Source: JBBSMX01 sp038232935 (GTDB lineage Bacteria > Bacteroidota > Rhodothermia > Rhodothermales > JANQRZ01). From it: a stretch of 30,314 nucleotides of DNA. Location: positions 1 to 30,314 of the forward strand of contig JBBSMX010000039.1 of assembly GCA_038232935.1 (NCBI GenBank), in the 5' to 3' direction. The notes under the pieces are model-generated. The model saw nothing but the letters and a program-made list of their open reading frames with translations. It had not been told where the DNA came from and ran no database searches. Below, one piece after another: positions 1 to 7,911 of the stretch. Numbering within the stretch: position 1 is the first letter of the stretch; every line of letters starts with the position of its first letter. The position numbers were made by a program, and so were the translations under genes.

Positions 1-102
1 ATCATGTGCCCGTTTTCGCTCCCTTCGCAGGCCACAACAACACCGACACACCCCTGGGGGACGATGGCGCTGGCGTCCCCACGCCTTTTTACTCCCTCCG
101 CC

Positions 103-1188
103 ATGCATGTCCTCAGCGTTGTCGGGGCCCGGCCCAACTTCATGAAGGTCGGACCGATCCACCGTGCCCTGTCGCTGGTCGGCGGCGTCCGCTCCCGCAT
201 CGTGCACACCGGCCAGCACTACGACGAGCGGATGAGCGACGTGTTCTTCCGCCAGCTCGAACTGCCCGAGCCCGACGTGTACCTCGGCGTCGGGAGCGGC
301 TCGCACGCGGAGCAGACGGCGCGGGTGATGACGGCCTTCGAGCCCGTCGTGCTAGAGGAGAAGCCTGACCTCGTGATCGTCGTCGGTGACGTGAACTCGA
401 CGCTCGCGGCGGCGCTCGTGGCGGCGAAGCTACACGTGCCCGTGGCCCACGTCGAGGCCGGGCTGCGGAGCGGCGACCGGCGGATGCCGGAGGAGATCAA
501 CCGCCTCGCCACCGACGCCATCGCGGATCACCTCTTCGTGACCGAGCGGAGCGGCCTCGATCACCTTCGGCGCGAGGGTGTGCCGGACGAGCGCGTCCAC
601 TTCGTCGGGAATGTGATGATCGACTCGCTCGTGCGCTTCCGCGATCAGGCCGCCGCCACTACCATACTCGAAGCTCTGGGCATCGAGCCGAAAGCCTACG
701 CCCTCGTTACGATGCACCGTCCCTCGAACGTGGACGACCCGGCACGGCTGGCAGAGATGGTCCGCATGCTGGAGGCCGTCGCCGAGCGGTACCCCGTCGT
801 ATTCCCGGTCCACCCGCGCACGCGGAAGCACCTCGCCGAAGGCGGGCTGGAGGATCGTCTGGCCGCGCTGGACGCCGTGCGTCTACTCGATCCCGTGGGC
901 TACCTCGAGTTCCTGAAACTGATGGAGCACGCGGCCGTCGTCGTCACGGACTCCGGCGGGATTCAGGAGGAGACGACCTACCTCGGGGTCCCGTGCCTGA
1001 CGCTCCGGCCGAACACGGAGCGCCCGGTGACGGTGGAGATGGGGACCAACGTGCTGCTGCCCCTCGACGCCCGGCAGGTCGCCGAGCGTGTGCAGGACGT
1101 GGCGGCGGGCCGGTTCAAGCGGGGCACGGTGCCGCCGCTGTGGGACGGTCACGCTGCCGAGCGGATCGCCGCCGTGCTCGTGCGCTGA
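103..1188 (+). CDS. wecB: UDP-N-acetylglucosamine 2-epimerase, non-hydrolysing
   Basis: This cytoplasmic enzyme interconverts UDP-GlcNAc and UDP-ManNAc, supplying ManNAc or ManNAcA for surface polysaccharide. The protein from the ATG at 103 starts MHVLSVVGARPNFMK, the standard N-terminus of the family. It then carries GDVNSTLAAA, HVEAGLRSGDRRMPEEINR, TMHRPSNVD, a VHPRTRKHL stretch and DSGGIQEETTYLGVPCLTLR, which are the nucleotide-sugar binding and catalytic blocks. At 361 residues it has the usual family length. The frame stays open upstream to position 4, but those 33 codons are not family sequence, so the internal ATG is chosen. There is no clear Shine-Dalgarno site before it. The next gene is convergent, and no polysaccharide partner is visible because the window edge is close. 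The family assignment is very secure; the pathway served is unknown. Confidence 0.96.
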   Translation: MHVLSVVGARPNFMKVGPIHRALSLVGGVRSRIVHTGQHYDERMSDVFFRQLELPEPDVYLGVGSGSHAEQTARVMTAFEPVVLEEKPDLVIVVGDVNSTLAAALVAAKLHVPVAHVEAGLRSGDRRMPEEINRLATDAIADHLFVTERSGLDHLRREGVPDERVHFVGNVMIDSLVRFRDQAAATTILEALGIEPKAYALVTMHRPSNVDDPARLAEMVRMLEAVAERYPVVFPVHPRTRKHLAEGGLEDRLAALDAVRLLDPVGYLEFLKLMEHAAVVVTDSGGIQEETTYLGVPCLTLRPNTERPVTVEMGTNVLLPLDARQVAERVQDVAAGRFKRGTVPPLWDGHAAERIAAVLVR

Positions 1189-1318
1189 CCCCTTGCTCTG
1201 CTTGCCCTTTCGGGACGCCGCCCCTCCGGGTGCATCCATCCATTGTAGAACGGGTTGAAGATTGTAGCAACGATGGTGCGAGGCAAGACCGTTCAGCCCT
1301 GCGTCCGCCTGCAGCCGC

Positions 1319-1895
1319 TGGTTATGCTGCCCCTTCGGTTCCGCCCCCCATCTCTTTAAGGGTCTCCTCATTGTACTGCTCCGCGTACTCCGCTGACGGC
1401 GGAATCACCTGAATCACGTCGATCAAGACACCGTTCGGGTCTAAGGTGATGAAGTGGCGCTGGCCGAAGTCCTCCGAGCGCAACGCCAGATGTATCGGCA
1501 GCCCCGCCGCGCGCAGTCGCTCGTACTCACTGTCCGCATCGTCCACTTCAAAGTTGAGGATGAGACCCCCGCTCAACCTCTGGCGGAACGCTTCTGGAAC
1601 GGTCGGGTGCTCGGGGTTGAGCAGAGCCAGTTCGAAGGGGGGTGCCTGCTCGGTCTTCAAGCTGACGTACCAGTCGGAGTCGAAGGTCACTTCGAAGGGG
1701 AAGTGCTCCGTGTAGAACGCTTTTGAGGCTGCCACGTCGCCGGTCATGATGACCGGGTAGAAGCTGTTGATCTTCATGAGGAGGTCCTATGGTTTTGAGA
1801 AAGGGCGTTGCCGCAAGCAAGAGTGGGGGGGTGCCAGCGTTGCGTTATGAGACCCTCCGCATATCATCCCCTGTTGGGCTGTGGCAGCATAACCA
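1319..1895. repeat. 13-bp inverted repeat flanking the VOC gene (attC-core-like ends)
   Basis: TGGTTATGCTGCC at 1319-1331 and its exact reverse complement GGCAGCATAACCA at 1883-1895 enclose the VOC gene. Read on the gene's strand, GTTATGC precedes the gene and GCATAAC overlaps its TAA stop, as in an integron gene cassette lying between the R' core of one attC and the R'' core of its own attC. After the stop the same strand reads CAGCGGCTGCAGGCGGACG, which resembles the left arm of many attC sites. I could not find a matching right arm, so a complete foldable attC is not shown. Confidence 0.5.
1322..1777 (-). CDS. VOC-family (glyoxalase/bleomycin-resistance-like) protein
   Basis: This is a small cytoplasmic protein of the vicinal oxygen chelate fold, 151 residues long. 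It begins MKINSFYPVIMTGDVAAS, followed by KAFYTEHFPFEV, a typical first beta-alpha-beta unit. The second half contains LILNFEVDDADSEYERLRAAG and ends in the family signature ITLDPNGVLIDVIQ. Members bind metal or small ligands and include dioxygenases, glyoxalases and antibiotic-binding proteins; the substrate cannot be told here. The ATG lies just after AGGACCTCCTC, a purine/pyrimidine box that may help initiation. The gene looks less GC-rich than its neighbours, lies alone, and is bracketed by a 13-bp inverted repeat with its TAA inside one arm. That suggests capture as a gene cassette. VOC genes are common integron cargo. Confidence 0.88.
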   Translation of the reverse strand: MKINSFYPVIMTGDVAASKAFYTEHFPFEVTFDSDWYVSLKTEQAPPFELALLNPEHPTVPEAFRQRLSGGLILNFEVDDADSEYERLRAAGLPIHLALRSEDFGQRHFITLDPNGVLIDVIQVIPPSAEYAEQYNEETLKEMGGGTEGAA

Positions 1896-2086
1896 CTGAT
1901 TGGTGGAAGGAGTCGGCATAACACACAGCGTTGAAAGCCGAACCGTTCCGCGTAGGATGACGGTGAGGCGCATCGCGTTAACCGCCGTGTGTAAAGATGC
2001 ATCCCCGTTCCGCCGGAAACGGCGCTTCCTCCCCTCGGCTCGCGCTCTTCTCCGCCGTGTTGTGCCGAACGCGAGTTCTCCTTCCT
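1778..2086. other. Gene-free stretch with integron-like half sites
   Basis: No credible gene is visible here. The stretch contains GGCAGCATAACCA (1883-1895), the right arm of the inverted repeat around the VOC gene. A second GGCATAAC lies at about 1915-1922 and a GTTAACC at about 1978-1984. On the minus strand these read as GTTATGC-type cores preceded by AACGCTGTGT, similar to the 3' side of attC sites. Pairing between the possible arms is weak by eye, so these may be decayed recombination sites. I see no terminator or convincing promoter. Confidence 0.4.
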
Positions 2087-3394
2087 CTACTTCGTCAGCC
2101 CCGGCGTGCGGTGCAGGTACTCGTCGTAGAGCTCCGTCTGCCGCGAGGTGAGGGGCATGAGGTAGCCGTCGATGAAGAGGTGGTGGACCTCCGTCTTCGT
2201 CTCGAACGGGTCGCCGTCGGCGACGAAGAGGGTGGCGGCTTTGCCGGCTTCGATGGAGCCGAGCCGGTCGTCGACGCCGAAGAGGCGGGCGGGGACGATC
2301 GTGACGGCTTCGAGCGCGGCTTCTCGGCCGAACCCATACGGGGCACCGTAGGCAGCGGCGAAGGCGGCGTGATACGGGAGGTTGCGGACGTTCTCGACCT
2401 CGCTGGTTCGGAGCGCCACCTGCACGCCGGCCTCGCGCATCAGGCCGGGGTTGGCGTAGGCGCGGTCGTAGCGGTCGGCGTCGCGTGTCGGCTGGGCGAG
2501 GACGGGGCCGGCGATGACCGGGATGCCGGCGTCGGCGATCTCGTCGGCCACGCGCCAGCCTTCGGCGACGCCGGTGAAGATGGCCCGGACGCTATTCTTC
2601 TGCACCCACTCGATGGCCCGCGTGATGTCTTTGGCCGCGTTGACTTCGATCAGGAAAGGGACTTCGCCGCGCACGACGGGGGCGAGCGCCGCCATCTCCG
2701 GCACGTACTCCCGCGTCGGCCTGGGCTCCGGCGCGACCTGATAGGCGGAGTCGATGCGGGCGAAGAGGACGGCCTGCTCCCACGTGTCGTCGAGCTTCTC
2801 CATCGCCTCCTTCGTCTGCTTCTCGATCTCCTCGGCCTCGCGCCGGTCCCACGACCCGCGCCGCGCTGACGATGGGAAGTTGAGCACGACGCCCCGGAAG
2901 CCCGCGTCGAGATGTCCCGGCGTGTAGCCGTTCAGGGTAATCAGCGCCGCCGTGCCCGGCAGGAGGCCGCCCGAGGGCGCGGTCAGCACGGTCGTGACGC
3001 CACTGACACGAGTGATCGGGATGAGGGTGGACGACGGGTTGACCGCCGTCAGCGCCTGCATGTGCGGCGTCACGTTGCCGATCTCGGCGTAGTCCCGCGT
3101 CTCGGAGAGGGAGCCGATCTCCTGTAGCCCAAGCCGCGTCCCCCCGTCGATCAAGCCGGGATAGACCGTGCCCCCGGCGCAGTCGACCACCTCGGCGTCG
3201 GCCGGCTGCGGCACCGCTTCGCCGACGGCCTCGATCAGCCCGTCGCGAACGAGGAGCGAGCCGTTCTCGAGCGTCCCCTGCGTGACGGTTTCGATCCGAC
3301 AGTCGGTGAGGTAGAACGTGCCCCGGCGACCCTCGTCCGGGTCGCCGGTCGTGAACAGGGTGAGGGCGAGGAGTAGAGTTAGCAGAAAGGGCAT
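2087..3394 (-). CDS. Exported amidohydrolase-like protein lacking the HxH metal motif
   Basis: A 435-residue protein with an N-terminal hydrophobic signal (about residues 1-15) and the overall layout of the imidazolonepropionase-like amidohydrolases. An N-terminal beta domain carries LVRDGLIEAVG, a central barrel follows, and the C-terminus reads ARLFGVDDRLGSIEAGKAATLFVADGDPFE. The diagnostic PGLIDxHxH motif is YPGLIDGGTRLG at residues 79-88, so both metal-binding histidines are absent. The later His and Asp ligands seen in the adjacent paralogue are also not recognisable. It therefore probably does not catalyse the canonical metal-dependent hydrolysis and may be a partner or pseudoenzyme. 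It is the last gene of a minus-strand run, 18 bases after the intact paralogue. The reading frame is complete, so the loss is not simple decay. Confidence 0.88.
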   Translation of the reverse strand: MPFLLTLLLALTLFTTGDPDEGRRGTFYLTDCRIETVTQGTLENGSLLVRDGLIEAVGEAVPQPADAEVVDCAGGTVYPGLIDGGTRLGLQEIGSLSETRDYAEIGNVTPHMQALTAVNPSSTLIPITRVSGVTTVLTAPSGGLLPGTAALITLNGYTPGHLDAGFRGVVLNFPSSARRGSWDRREAEEIEKQTKEAMEKLDDTWEQAVLFARIDSAYQVAPEPRPTREYVPEMAALAPVVRGEVPFLIEVNAAKDITRAIEWVQKNSVRAIFTGVAEGWRVADEIADAGIPVIAGPVLAQPTRDADRYDRAYANPGLMREAGVQVALRTSEVENVRNLPYHAAFAAAYGAPYGFGREAALEAVTIVPARLFGVDDRLGSIEAGKAATLFVADGDPFETKTEVHHLFIDGYLMPLTSRQTELYDEYLHRTPGLTK

Positions 3395-3412
3395 CGGTTC
3401 GGAATCAAGCGG

Positions 3413-4759
3413 TTAGCGGAGCCACCAGGAGCCTTGCGTCGCGACATCCTGCATGCAGGCGTCGGCGTGTTCGGTGGCGAGCGTCACGTCGTCCACTTCC
3501 TGCTCGGGATCGACGAAGAGCCGCATGTCGTCGGGGTCTTGGTCCCGGTCGAACCGGACGACGCCGTCCACAATTGTCAGTTGGGGGACGGCGTAGGCCG
3601 AGAGCGGGTGGCCCTCGAACAGCACGAGGTCCGCGTCCTTGCCGATCTCGATGGAGCCGACGCGGTCGTCGATGCCGAGCTGCCAGGCGGGGTTGATGGT
3701 GATGAGGGCGAGGGCCTCGTCGTCGCTCAGCCCGCCGTAGTGCTGCGCCTTCGCGGCCTCGTGGTAGAGGTGGCGGATGAGCTCGGAATCGTCGGAGTTG
3801 ATGCTCGTGCGGACGCCGTTGCGAGTGAGGATCGCGGCGTTGTAGGCCGTCGAGTAGTAGACCTCGAACTTGTAGGCGTACCAGTCGGAGAAGACGGACG
3901 CGCCGGCCCCAAACGCGGCCAGCTCGGGCGCGACCTTGAACCCCTCGTTCGCGTGCTGGAACGTGACGCGCTCCACCCCGAAGTCTTCGAGTACGCGCAG
4001 CAGCATGAGGATTTCGTCGGCGCGGTACGAGTGGGTGTGGACGAGGATCTCGCCGTCGAGGATGTCGGCGAGGGTTTCGAGTTGGAGGTCGTAGGCCGGC
4101 GGCATCATGCGGCGGCCCTCGCGCTGCGCGGCCTCGTAGTCGTCCTGCCGCTCGCGGTAGCGCTGGGCCTCGGTGAAGGCATCCCGGAGGACGGTCTCGA
4201 CGCCCATCCGTGTGGCGGGGCGGATGCCGCGGCCCTTGCCGTGGACGCGCGTCGGGTTCTCGCCGAGGGCGAACTTGATCGTGCGCGGCGCGCCCTCGAA
4301 GCGGATCGTCTCGGGGTCGGTCTCGCCCCAGCGGTGCTTGATCGTCTCGTTTCGCCCGCCGATCACGTTGGCCGAGCCGTGCATGGCGTGGCTCGTGGTG
4401 ACGCCGCCCGCGAGCGCCCGGTAGAGCCGGATGTCGAGCGGGTTGAGCACGTCGCCGACCCAGACCTGCGCGGTGACCGGGCTCGTCGCTTCGTTGACGG
4501 ACGTGATGCCGATGTGCGAGTGGGCGTCGATGATGCCGGGCATGAGGTAGCGCCCGCTAGCCTCGATGGTGCGGACGCCGCGCGGGGCGCTCAGCCCCGA
4601 CCCGATCTCGGCGATCTTGCCGTCGCGCACGAGCACGTCGGTGTCGTCGAGGGTGCCGTTCGTGACGGTCAGCACGGTCGCGCCCCGGATCAGCAGGTCG
4701 CCCATCGGCTGGGCGCGGGCGGCGGGAGCGAGCAGGAGGAAGAGGAGGAGGGTGCGCAT
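3413..4759 (-). CDS. Exported amidohydrolase, intact metal site
   Basis: A 448-residue amidohydrolase of the imidazolonepropionase-like group, predicted exported by a signal peptide ending near APAARAQ (residue 17). The metal ligands are all visible: PGIIDAHSHIG (His80, His82), RTIKFALGEN (Lys162, a position often carbamylated), LVHTHSYRADE (His241, His243), TFQHANEG (His269) and INSDDS (Asp323). The C-terminal beta segment IEIGKDADLVLFEGHPLS is also typical. Relatives hydrolyse cyclic amides, peptides or acyl amino acids in the periplasm; the substrate is not predictable. It sits between two paralogues that lack the HxH motif, in the same transcription direction and with short spacers. This makes it the likely catalytic member of a three-gene set. 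Confidence 0.92.
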   Translation of the reverse strand: MRTLLLFLLLAPAARAQPMGDLLIRGATVLTVTNGTLDDTDVLVRDGKIAEIGSGLSAPRGVRTIEASGRYLMPGIIDAHSHIGITSVNEATSPVTAQVWVGDVLNPLDIRLYRALAGGVTTSHAMHGSANVIGGRNETIKHRWGETDPETIRFEGAPRTIKFALGENPTRVHGKGRGIRPATRMGVETVLRDAFTEAQRYRERQDDYEAAQREGRRMMPPAYDLQLETLADILDGEILVHTHSYRADEILMLLRVLEDFGVERVTFQHANEGFKVAPELAAFGAGASVFSDWYAYKFEVYYSTAYNAAILTRNGVRTSINSDDSELIRHLYHEAAKAQHYGGLSDDEALALITINPAWQLGIDDRVGSIEIGKDADLVLFEGHPLSAYAVPQLTIVDGVVRFDRDQDPDDMRLFVDPEQEVDDVTLATEHADACMQDVATQGSWWLR

Positions 4760-4773
4760 GATGCGGGGCAGCG

Positions 4774-4802
4774 GTAGGGGCGGGTCTCAGACCCGCCCCT
4801 AC
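4774..4802. repeat. Perfect 14-bp palindrome, GTAGGGGC-ended
   Basis: GTAGGGGCGGGTCT (4774-4787), one spacer base, then AGACCCGCCCCTAC (4789-4802). It fills most of the 50-base gap between two amidohydrolase genes. It has no T-run, so it is more likely an interspersed palindromic repeat or an mRNA-stabilising or attenuating hairpin than a classical terminator. A related GTAGGGGC-ended palindrome occurs at 10622-10649. Confidence 0.85.
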
Positions 4803-4809
4803 GGTGGAA

Positions 4810-6516
4810 TTATTCGGGACGACGGGTGGCGGTGAACGTGATCGGCGAAGTGCTCGGTCCGGTAACCTCGGCGGTGTACGTGTCGCCGGTGACGAGGCCG
4901 GAGACATCGACGGCACCGAATGGCGTGTCCGGAAGGCGGAAGGTGAGGCGGTTGCCTTCGAGCGTGACGCTCTCCATCGTGTGCGTCGCGCCGTCCGGCT
5001 CGACGACCGTGCCGCCGAGAGTTCCGCCTTCGTCTGAGATGGTCATCGTGCCGGTCTGCACGCCGTCGTCGGTGACGAGGCGATACTCCCACGTCCCGGC
5101 GACGACGACCTCGGCCTCCGGGTCGAAGCCTTTGTCCTCGTCGATCTCGAACCGCTGCCCGTCCACGAACACGAAGCGGACGGGGGCTTTCTCCTCGAAG
5201 TACGAGCCCTTCGTGACCACGAGGTTCGCCATCTTGCCAGGCTCGACGGTGCCGAGGCTGCGGTCGAGGCCGAGGAGGGCGGCGGGCGTCGTCGTGAGCG
5301 CGGCGAGGGCGTCGTCCTCGGACAGCCCGGCGGCGACGATCCGGCGGAGGTTGGCTCGGATGTCGGCGGGCTTCGCGCCGAGCGTGGCGAAGCCGAAGGG
5401 GATGCCGGCAGCGTGGAGCGTCGCGGCGTTCCGCTCGTAGAGGCCGATGGCCTCGCGCCGCTTCGCTCTCAGCGCATCGACTTCGTCGTCCACGTCGGCA
5501 TACGACCGGGTGCGACGCTCCGTGATGAAGACCTCGCTGGTGGGCGGAGCGACGGCGGCCGAGTCGGTAGCGGTCGAGTCTTTTTCGGCTTTCGGCAGGT
5601 TGAGGGAGGCGAAGACGGGGACCCCGGCGGTAGCCAGCTTGTCGGCCAGGTGGGTGCTCTCGCGGAGCCCGCCGAGGACGAGCCCGAGGCCGAGCTCATC
5701 GGCGATGGCGAGCGCGCGGTGCGCTTCGAGTTCGTCGTCCACGGAGAAGAAGACGGGTCGCTCGCCGTGCGTCGCCGGGGCGAGCGCGGCGCGGGCGGGG
5801 TCGGAGACCGGGCGCTGGAGTCCGGCGGGGTCGTCGGCGTAGAGCCGCTCGCCCTCCTGCCGCCGCTCGGCGTCGCGGGCGAGCTGACGGAGCTCGGCCA
5901 ACACGCCCATCGGCGTCGCCGGATAGACGCCGGAAGCGCCTTCGAACTGGGCGAAGAGGGAGGCGTCGCCGCGCAGCACAAGGGCGTCCGCGTTCTCCCC
6001 GGCGAGCAGGATCACGGCCCCCCGGCCGGGCAGCATCCCGTCGTGCGGGACCGTGTGGGCGACGGTGAAGCCGAGCTTCCGCAGCGCCTCGACCGAGCCG
6101 TCGTCGGCCTTCAGCAGAGCGCGAGCGTCGCGGTCGGGCTGGATGCCGGCGCGGTCGCGGGGCGGGTGGCCGGGGTCGATGTCGGCCTTGTCTTCGTTCT
6201 CTTTCTTTTCCGGGTCCGAGATCGCGGCGTGGCCGAGCCCGTCGATGAACCCGGCGTAGACCGTGAGCGAATCGCCCGCGATGATCTCAGCGTCGAACGG
6301 TGGACGGACATCGGCCCCGACGGCTTCGATCAGCCCGTCGCGCACGACGACGGTGGCGCGTTCGAGCAAGCGGCCGGGACTCGGGACGACACGGGCGTTC
6401 GTGATGGCGAAGGTGCGGGTGACGGGACGGACCCCCGGATCCTTAGGCGTGGCGTCCTGCGCTCGGGCGGGGAGCGCGAGCAGTACGAGGGCGACGAGGA
6501 GAGCGGAGCGTAGCAT
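4810..6516 (-). CDS. Exported amidohydrolase-like protein with extra C-terminal beta domain, HxH missing
   Basis: A 568-residue protein with a signal peptide (cleavage near ALPARAQ, residue 20). It has an amidohydrolase-type N-terminal domain (VVVRDGLIEAVG) and the C-terminal TTTPAALLGLDRSLGTVEPG segment. The place of the HxH motif reads YAGFIDGLGHAAIS (about residues 87-100), so the paired metal histidines are missing. A charged low-complexity insert rich in Lys, Glu and Asp follows. After the amidohydrolase part, about residues 460-568 form a separate all-beta-looking domain (TWEYRLVTDDGVQTGTMTIS), similar in style to small lipid- or ligand-binding beta sandwiches. It is the first of three tandem amidohydrolase genes. 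The family assignment is good; catalytic activity is doubtful. Confidence 0.88.
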   Translation of the reverse strand: MLRSALLVALVLLALPARAQDATPKDPGVRPVTRTFAITNARVVPSPGRLLERATVVVRDGLIEAVGADVRPPFDAEIIAGDSLTVYAGFIDGLGHAAISDPEKKENEDKADIDPGHPPRDRAGIQPDRDARALLKADDGSVEALRKLGFTVAHTVPHDGMLPGRGAVILLAGENADALVLRGDASLFAQFEGASGVYPATPMGVLAELRQLARDAERRQEGERLYADDPAGLQRPVSDPARAALAPATHGERPVFFSVDDELEAHRALAIADELGLGLVLGGLRESTHLADKLATAGVPVFASLNLPKAEKDSTATDSAAVAPPTSEVFITERRTRSYADVDDEVDALRAKRREAIGLYERNAATLHAAGIPFGFATLGAKPADIRANLRRIVAAGLSEDDALAALTTTPAALLGLDRSLGTVEPGKMANLVVTKGSYFEEKAPVRFVFVDGQRFEIDEDKGFDPEAEVVVAGTWEYRLVTDDGVQTGTMTISDEGGTLGGTVVEPDGATHTMESVTLEGNRLTFRLPDTPFGAVDVSGLVTGDTYTAEVTGPSTSPITFTATRRPE

Positions 6517-6553
6517 AGGCAGGAGAGGCGATGAGGCGGCGGAAGGTAGAGCG

Positions 6554-7228
6554 TCAGGCTTCAGTCAGCACGCCGAGTTCGCGGCCAAGGCTGCGGGCCG
6601 CCGGGGTGATGATGTGGCCCGGCCCGAGAACGATCTTTTGCCCTTTGAGCCGCGCCTGCCGCACGTCGTTCTCGGTGATGAGGCGGCCTGTCGTGCGGAC
6701 GTTCGACGGTGTTTCATCGGCGACTGAGGGAGAGGGCGCGAGCGTGAGCTGCGGATTCCAGCGGACCGTGTCGCCCTCCGTCAGTCGAGCCGCGAGCGCG
6801 TCGGTTCGGTCGAGGCGAACGTGGCCGTCGCCCTCCTCCACCATCACCTCTCCGAAGGCGACGGCCCCGGCCTGCACCGTGACGATCTGGCCGACATCGA
6901 GCCGCCACGCGCGGAGGAGGCCGGCGGGGAGGACGAGCGCCCGCCGCACCGGCTCGACGGGCGGGGCTACCGTCGAACCCGCCGGGCCGCGCAGCCGGAG
7001 CGGGGGACCGCCGCCGAGCGCGTCCCGGTCGAGCGCGTCGAGCACGAGGCGGGAGGTTTTGGCGGCGGTGACGGGGACGGAGACTTCGCCGCGTCCGGTG
7101 CGTGACACGACCACGCGTTCGGAGCCGCGCAGCGTGTAGCCTTTGCCGAACAGCGCGGCCACGTCGGATGGGGCGAGGTCGGCGCGCGAGGGGGCGATGC
7201 GGACGGGGATCGCGTCGGGTTGGATCAC
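6554..7228 (-). CDS. PduL-like phosphotransacylase homologue with lost zinc ligands
   Basis: A 224-residue protein that follows the PduL (phosphate propanoyltransferase) pattern. IPVRIAPSRADLAPSDVAAL and FGKGYTL match the first PduL repeat, VSVPVTAAKTSRLVLDALD the central segment, and LRLRGPAG plus RLDVGQIVTVQAG the second repeat. In catalytic PduL the HVHLS and RHIHM histidines hold zinc. Here the corresponding stretches are SRADLA (residues 14-19) and VLPAGLLRAW, with no histidines, so acyl transfer by the known mechanism is unlikely. The C-terminus (about residues 181-224, from LITENDVRQA) resembles the N-terminal segment of the neighbouring RpiB-like protein. The GTG start at 7228 overlaps that gene's TGA (GTGA), implying coupled translation. 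The family call is my pattern recognition and is moderately secure. Confidence 0.7.
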   Translation of the reverse strand: MIQPDAIPVRIAPSRADLAPSDVAALFGKGYTLRGSERVVVSRTGRGEVSVPVTAAKTSRLVLDALDRDALGGGPPLRLRGPAGSTVAPPVEPVRRALVLPAGLLRAWRLDVGQIVTVQAGAVAFGEVMVEEGDGHVRLDRTDALAARLTEGDTVRWNPQLTLAPSPSVADETPSNVRTTGRLITENDVRQARLKGQKIVLGPGHIITPAARSLGRELGVLTEA

Positions 7229-7911
7229 AGCGCGTCCGGCGAGCCGGGGAGGAAGCGGGCCTCGACATCGGCGATCTTCTGCACGCGCTCGGCGTGGCGG
7301 CCTCCCTCGAAGTCGGTCTTCAGGAAGGTGTAGAGGATGCCCTTGCAGACCTCGATGCCCTCAGTGCGGCTGCCGAGCGTGAGCACGTTCGCGTCGTTGT
7401 GGGCGCGGGCGTTGAAGGCGGCGAACTCGCTCGCGCAGCACGCCGCGCGGACCGTCGGGAGCTTGTTCGCCACCATCGCCGAGCCGACGCCGACGCCGTC
7501 GATCATGAGGCCGAGTTGCACCTCGCCGAGGGCGACGAGCCGCGCCACCGCGTACGCGAAGTCGGGGTAGTCGCACCGGGCGTCGGAGTCGGTGCCTACG
7601 TCGGTGACGGTCCACCCGAGGCTCTGGGCGTGCTCGACGAGCGCCTGTTTGTAGACGAAGCCGGCGTGGTCGCAGCCGACGGCGAGGGTGCGCGGCGGTG
7701 CGTCGTGGCAATCGCAGGGGGTGCCGTCGGGGCAGTCGCAGTCCTGCGGTTTGGCGTCCTCGGCCCGCTCGGAGAGGGTGATGCCGTGGTCGCGGGCGAA
7801 GTCGCGGGCGAGCGCGGTGACGAGCGCGTTCGGGGCGATGACGAGCGTGCGACGCCCGTCGTCGTGGGCGCGGCGCACGTCGGTCTCGGTGATGAGGGGG
7901 CGTTTAGGCAT
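7225..7911 (-). CDS. RpiB/LacAB-like sugar-phosphate isomerase homologue with N-terminal extension
   Basis: A 228-residue protein. Residues about 80-228 are an RpiB domain: VGCDHAGFVYKQAL, CDYPDFAYAVA, ANKLPTVRAA, HNDANVLTLGSR and DFEGGRHAERVQKI. Canonical RpiB has a catalytic Cys in ICGTGIG; here the loop is MIDGVGVG, so the Cys is Asp and the following Thr is Val. Ribose-5-phosphate isomerase activity is therefore uncertain. The N-terminal extension (LITETDVRRAHDDG and AARD-type residues, about 5-47) resembles the C-terminus of the adjacent PduL-like protein. A short linker with four cysteines, DCDCPDGTPCDC, follows and might bind metal. RpiB- and PduL-type genes occur together in some bacterial microcompartment loci, but no shell protein is visible here. 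Confidence 0.82.
   Translation of the reverse strand: MPKRPLITETDVRRAHDDGRRTLVIAPNALVTALARDFARDHGITLSERAEDAKPQDCDCPDGTPCDCHDAPPRTLAVGCDHAGFVYKQALVEHAQSLGWTVTDVGTDSDARCDYPDFAYAVARLVALGEVQLGLMIDGVGVGSAMVANKLPTVRAACCASEFAAFNARAHNDANVLTLGSRTEGIEVCKGILYTFLKTDFEGGRHAERVQKIADVEARFLPGSPDAL

Noticed and set aside
3434..4777. Long open frame antisense to the intact amidohydrolase
   Set aside because: It is a GC-rich shadow: the opposite strand has clear amidohydrolase motifs, while this frame has repetitive Val/Asp/Glu/Gly composition and no family pattern.
5413..6513. Long frame antisense to the 568-residue amidohydrolase-like gene
   Set aside because: Gly/Asp/Arg-rich shadow with no recognisable domain; the minus-strand gene explains the region.
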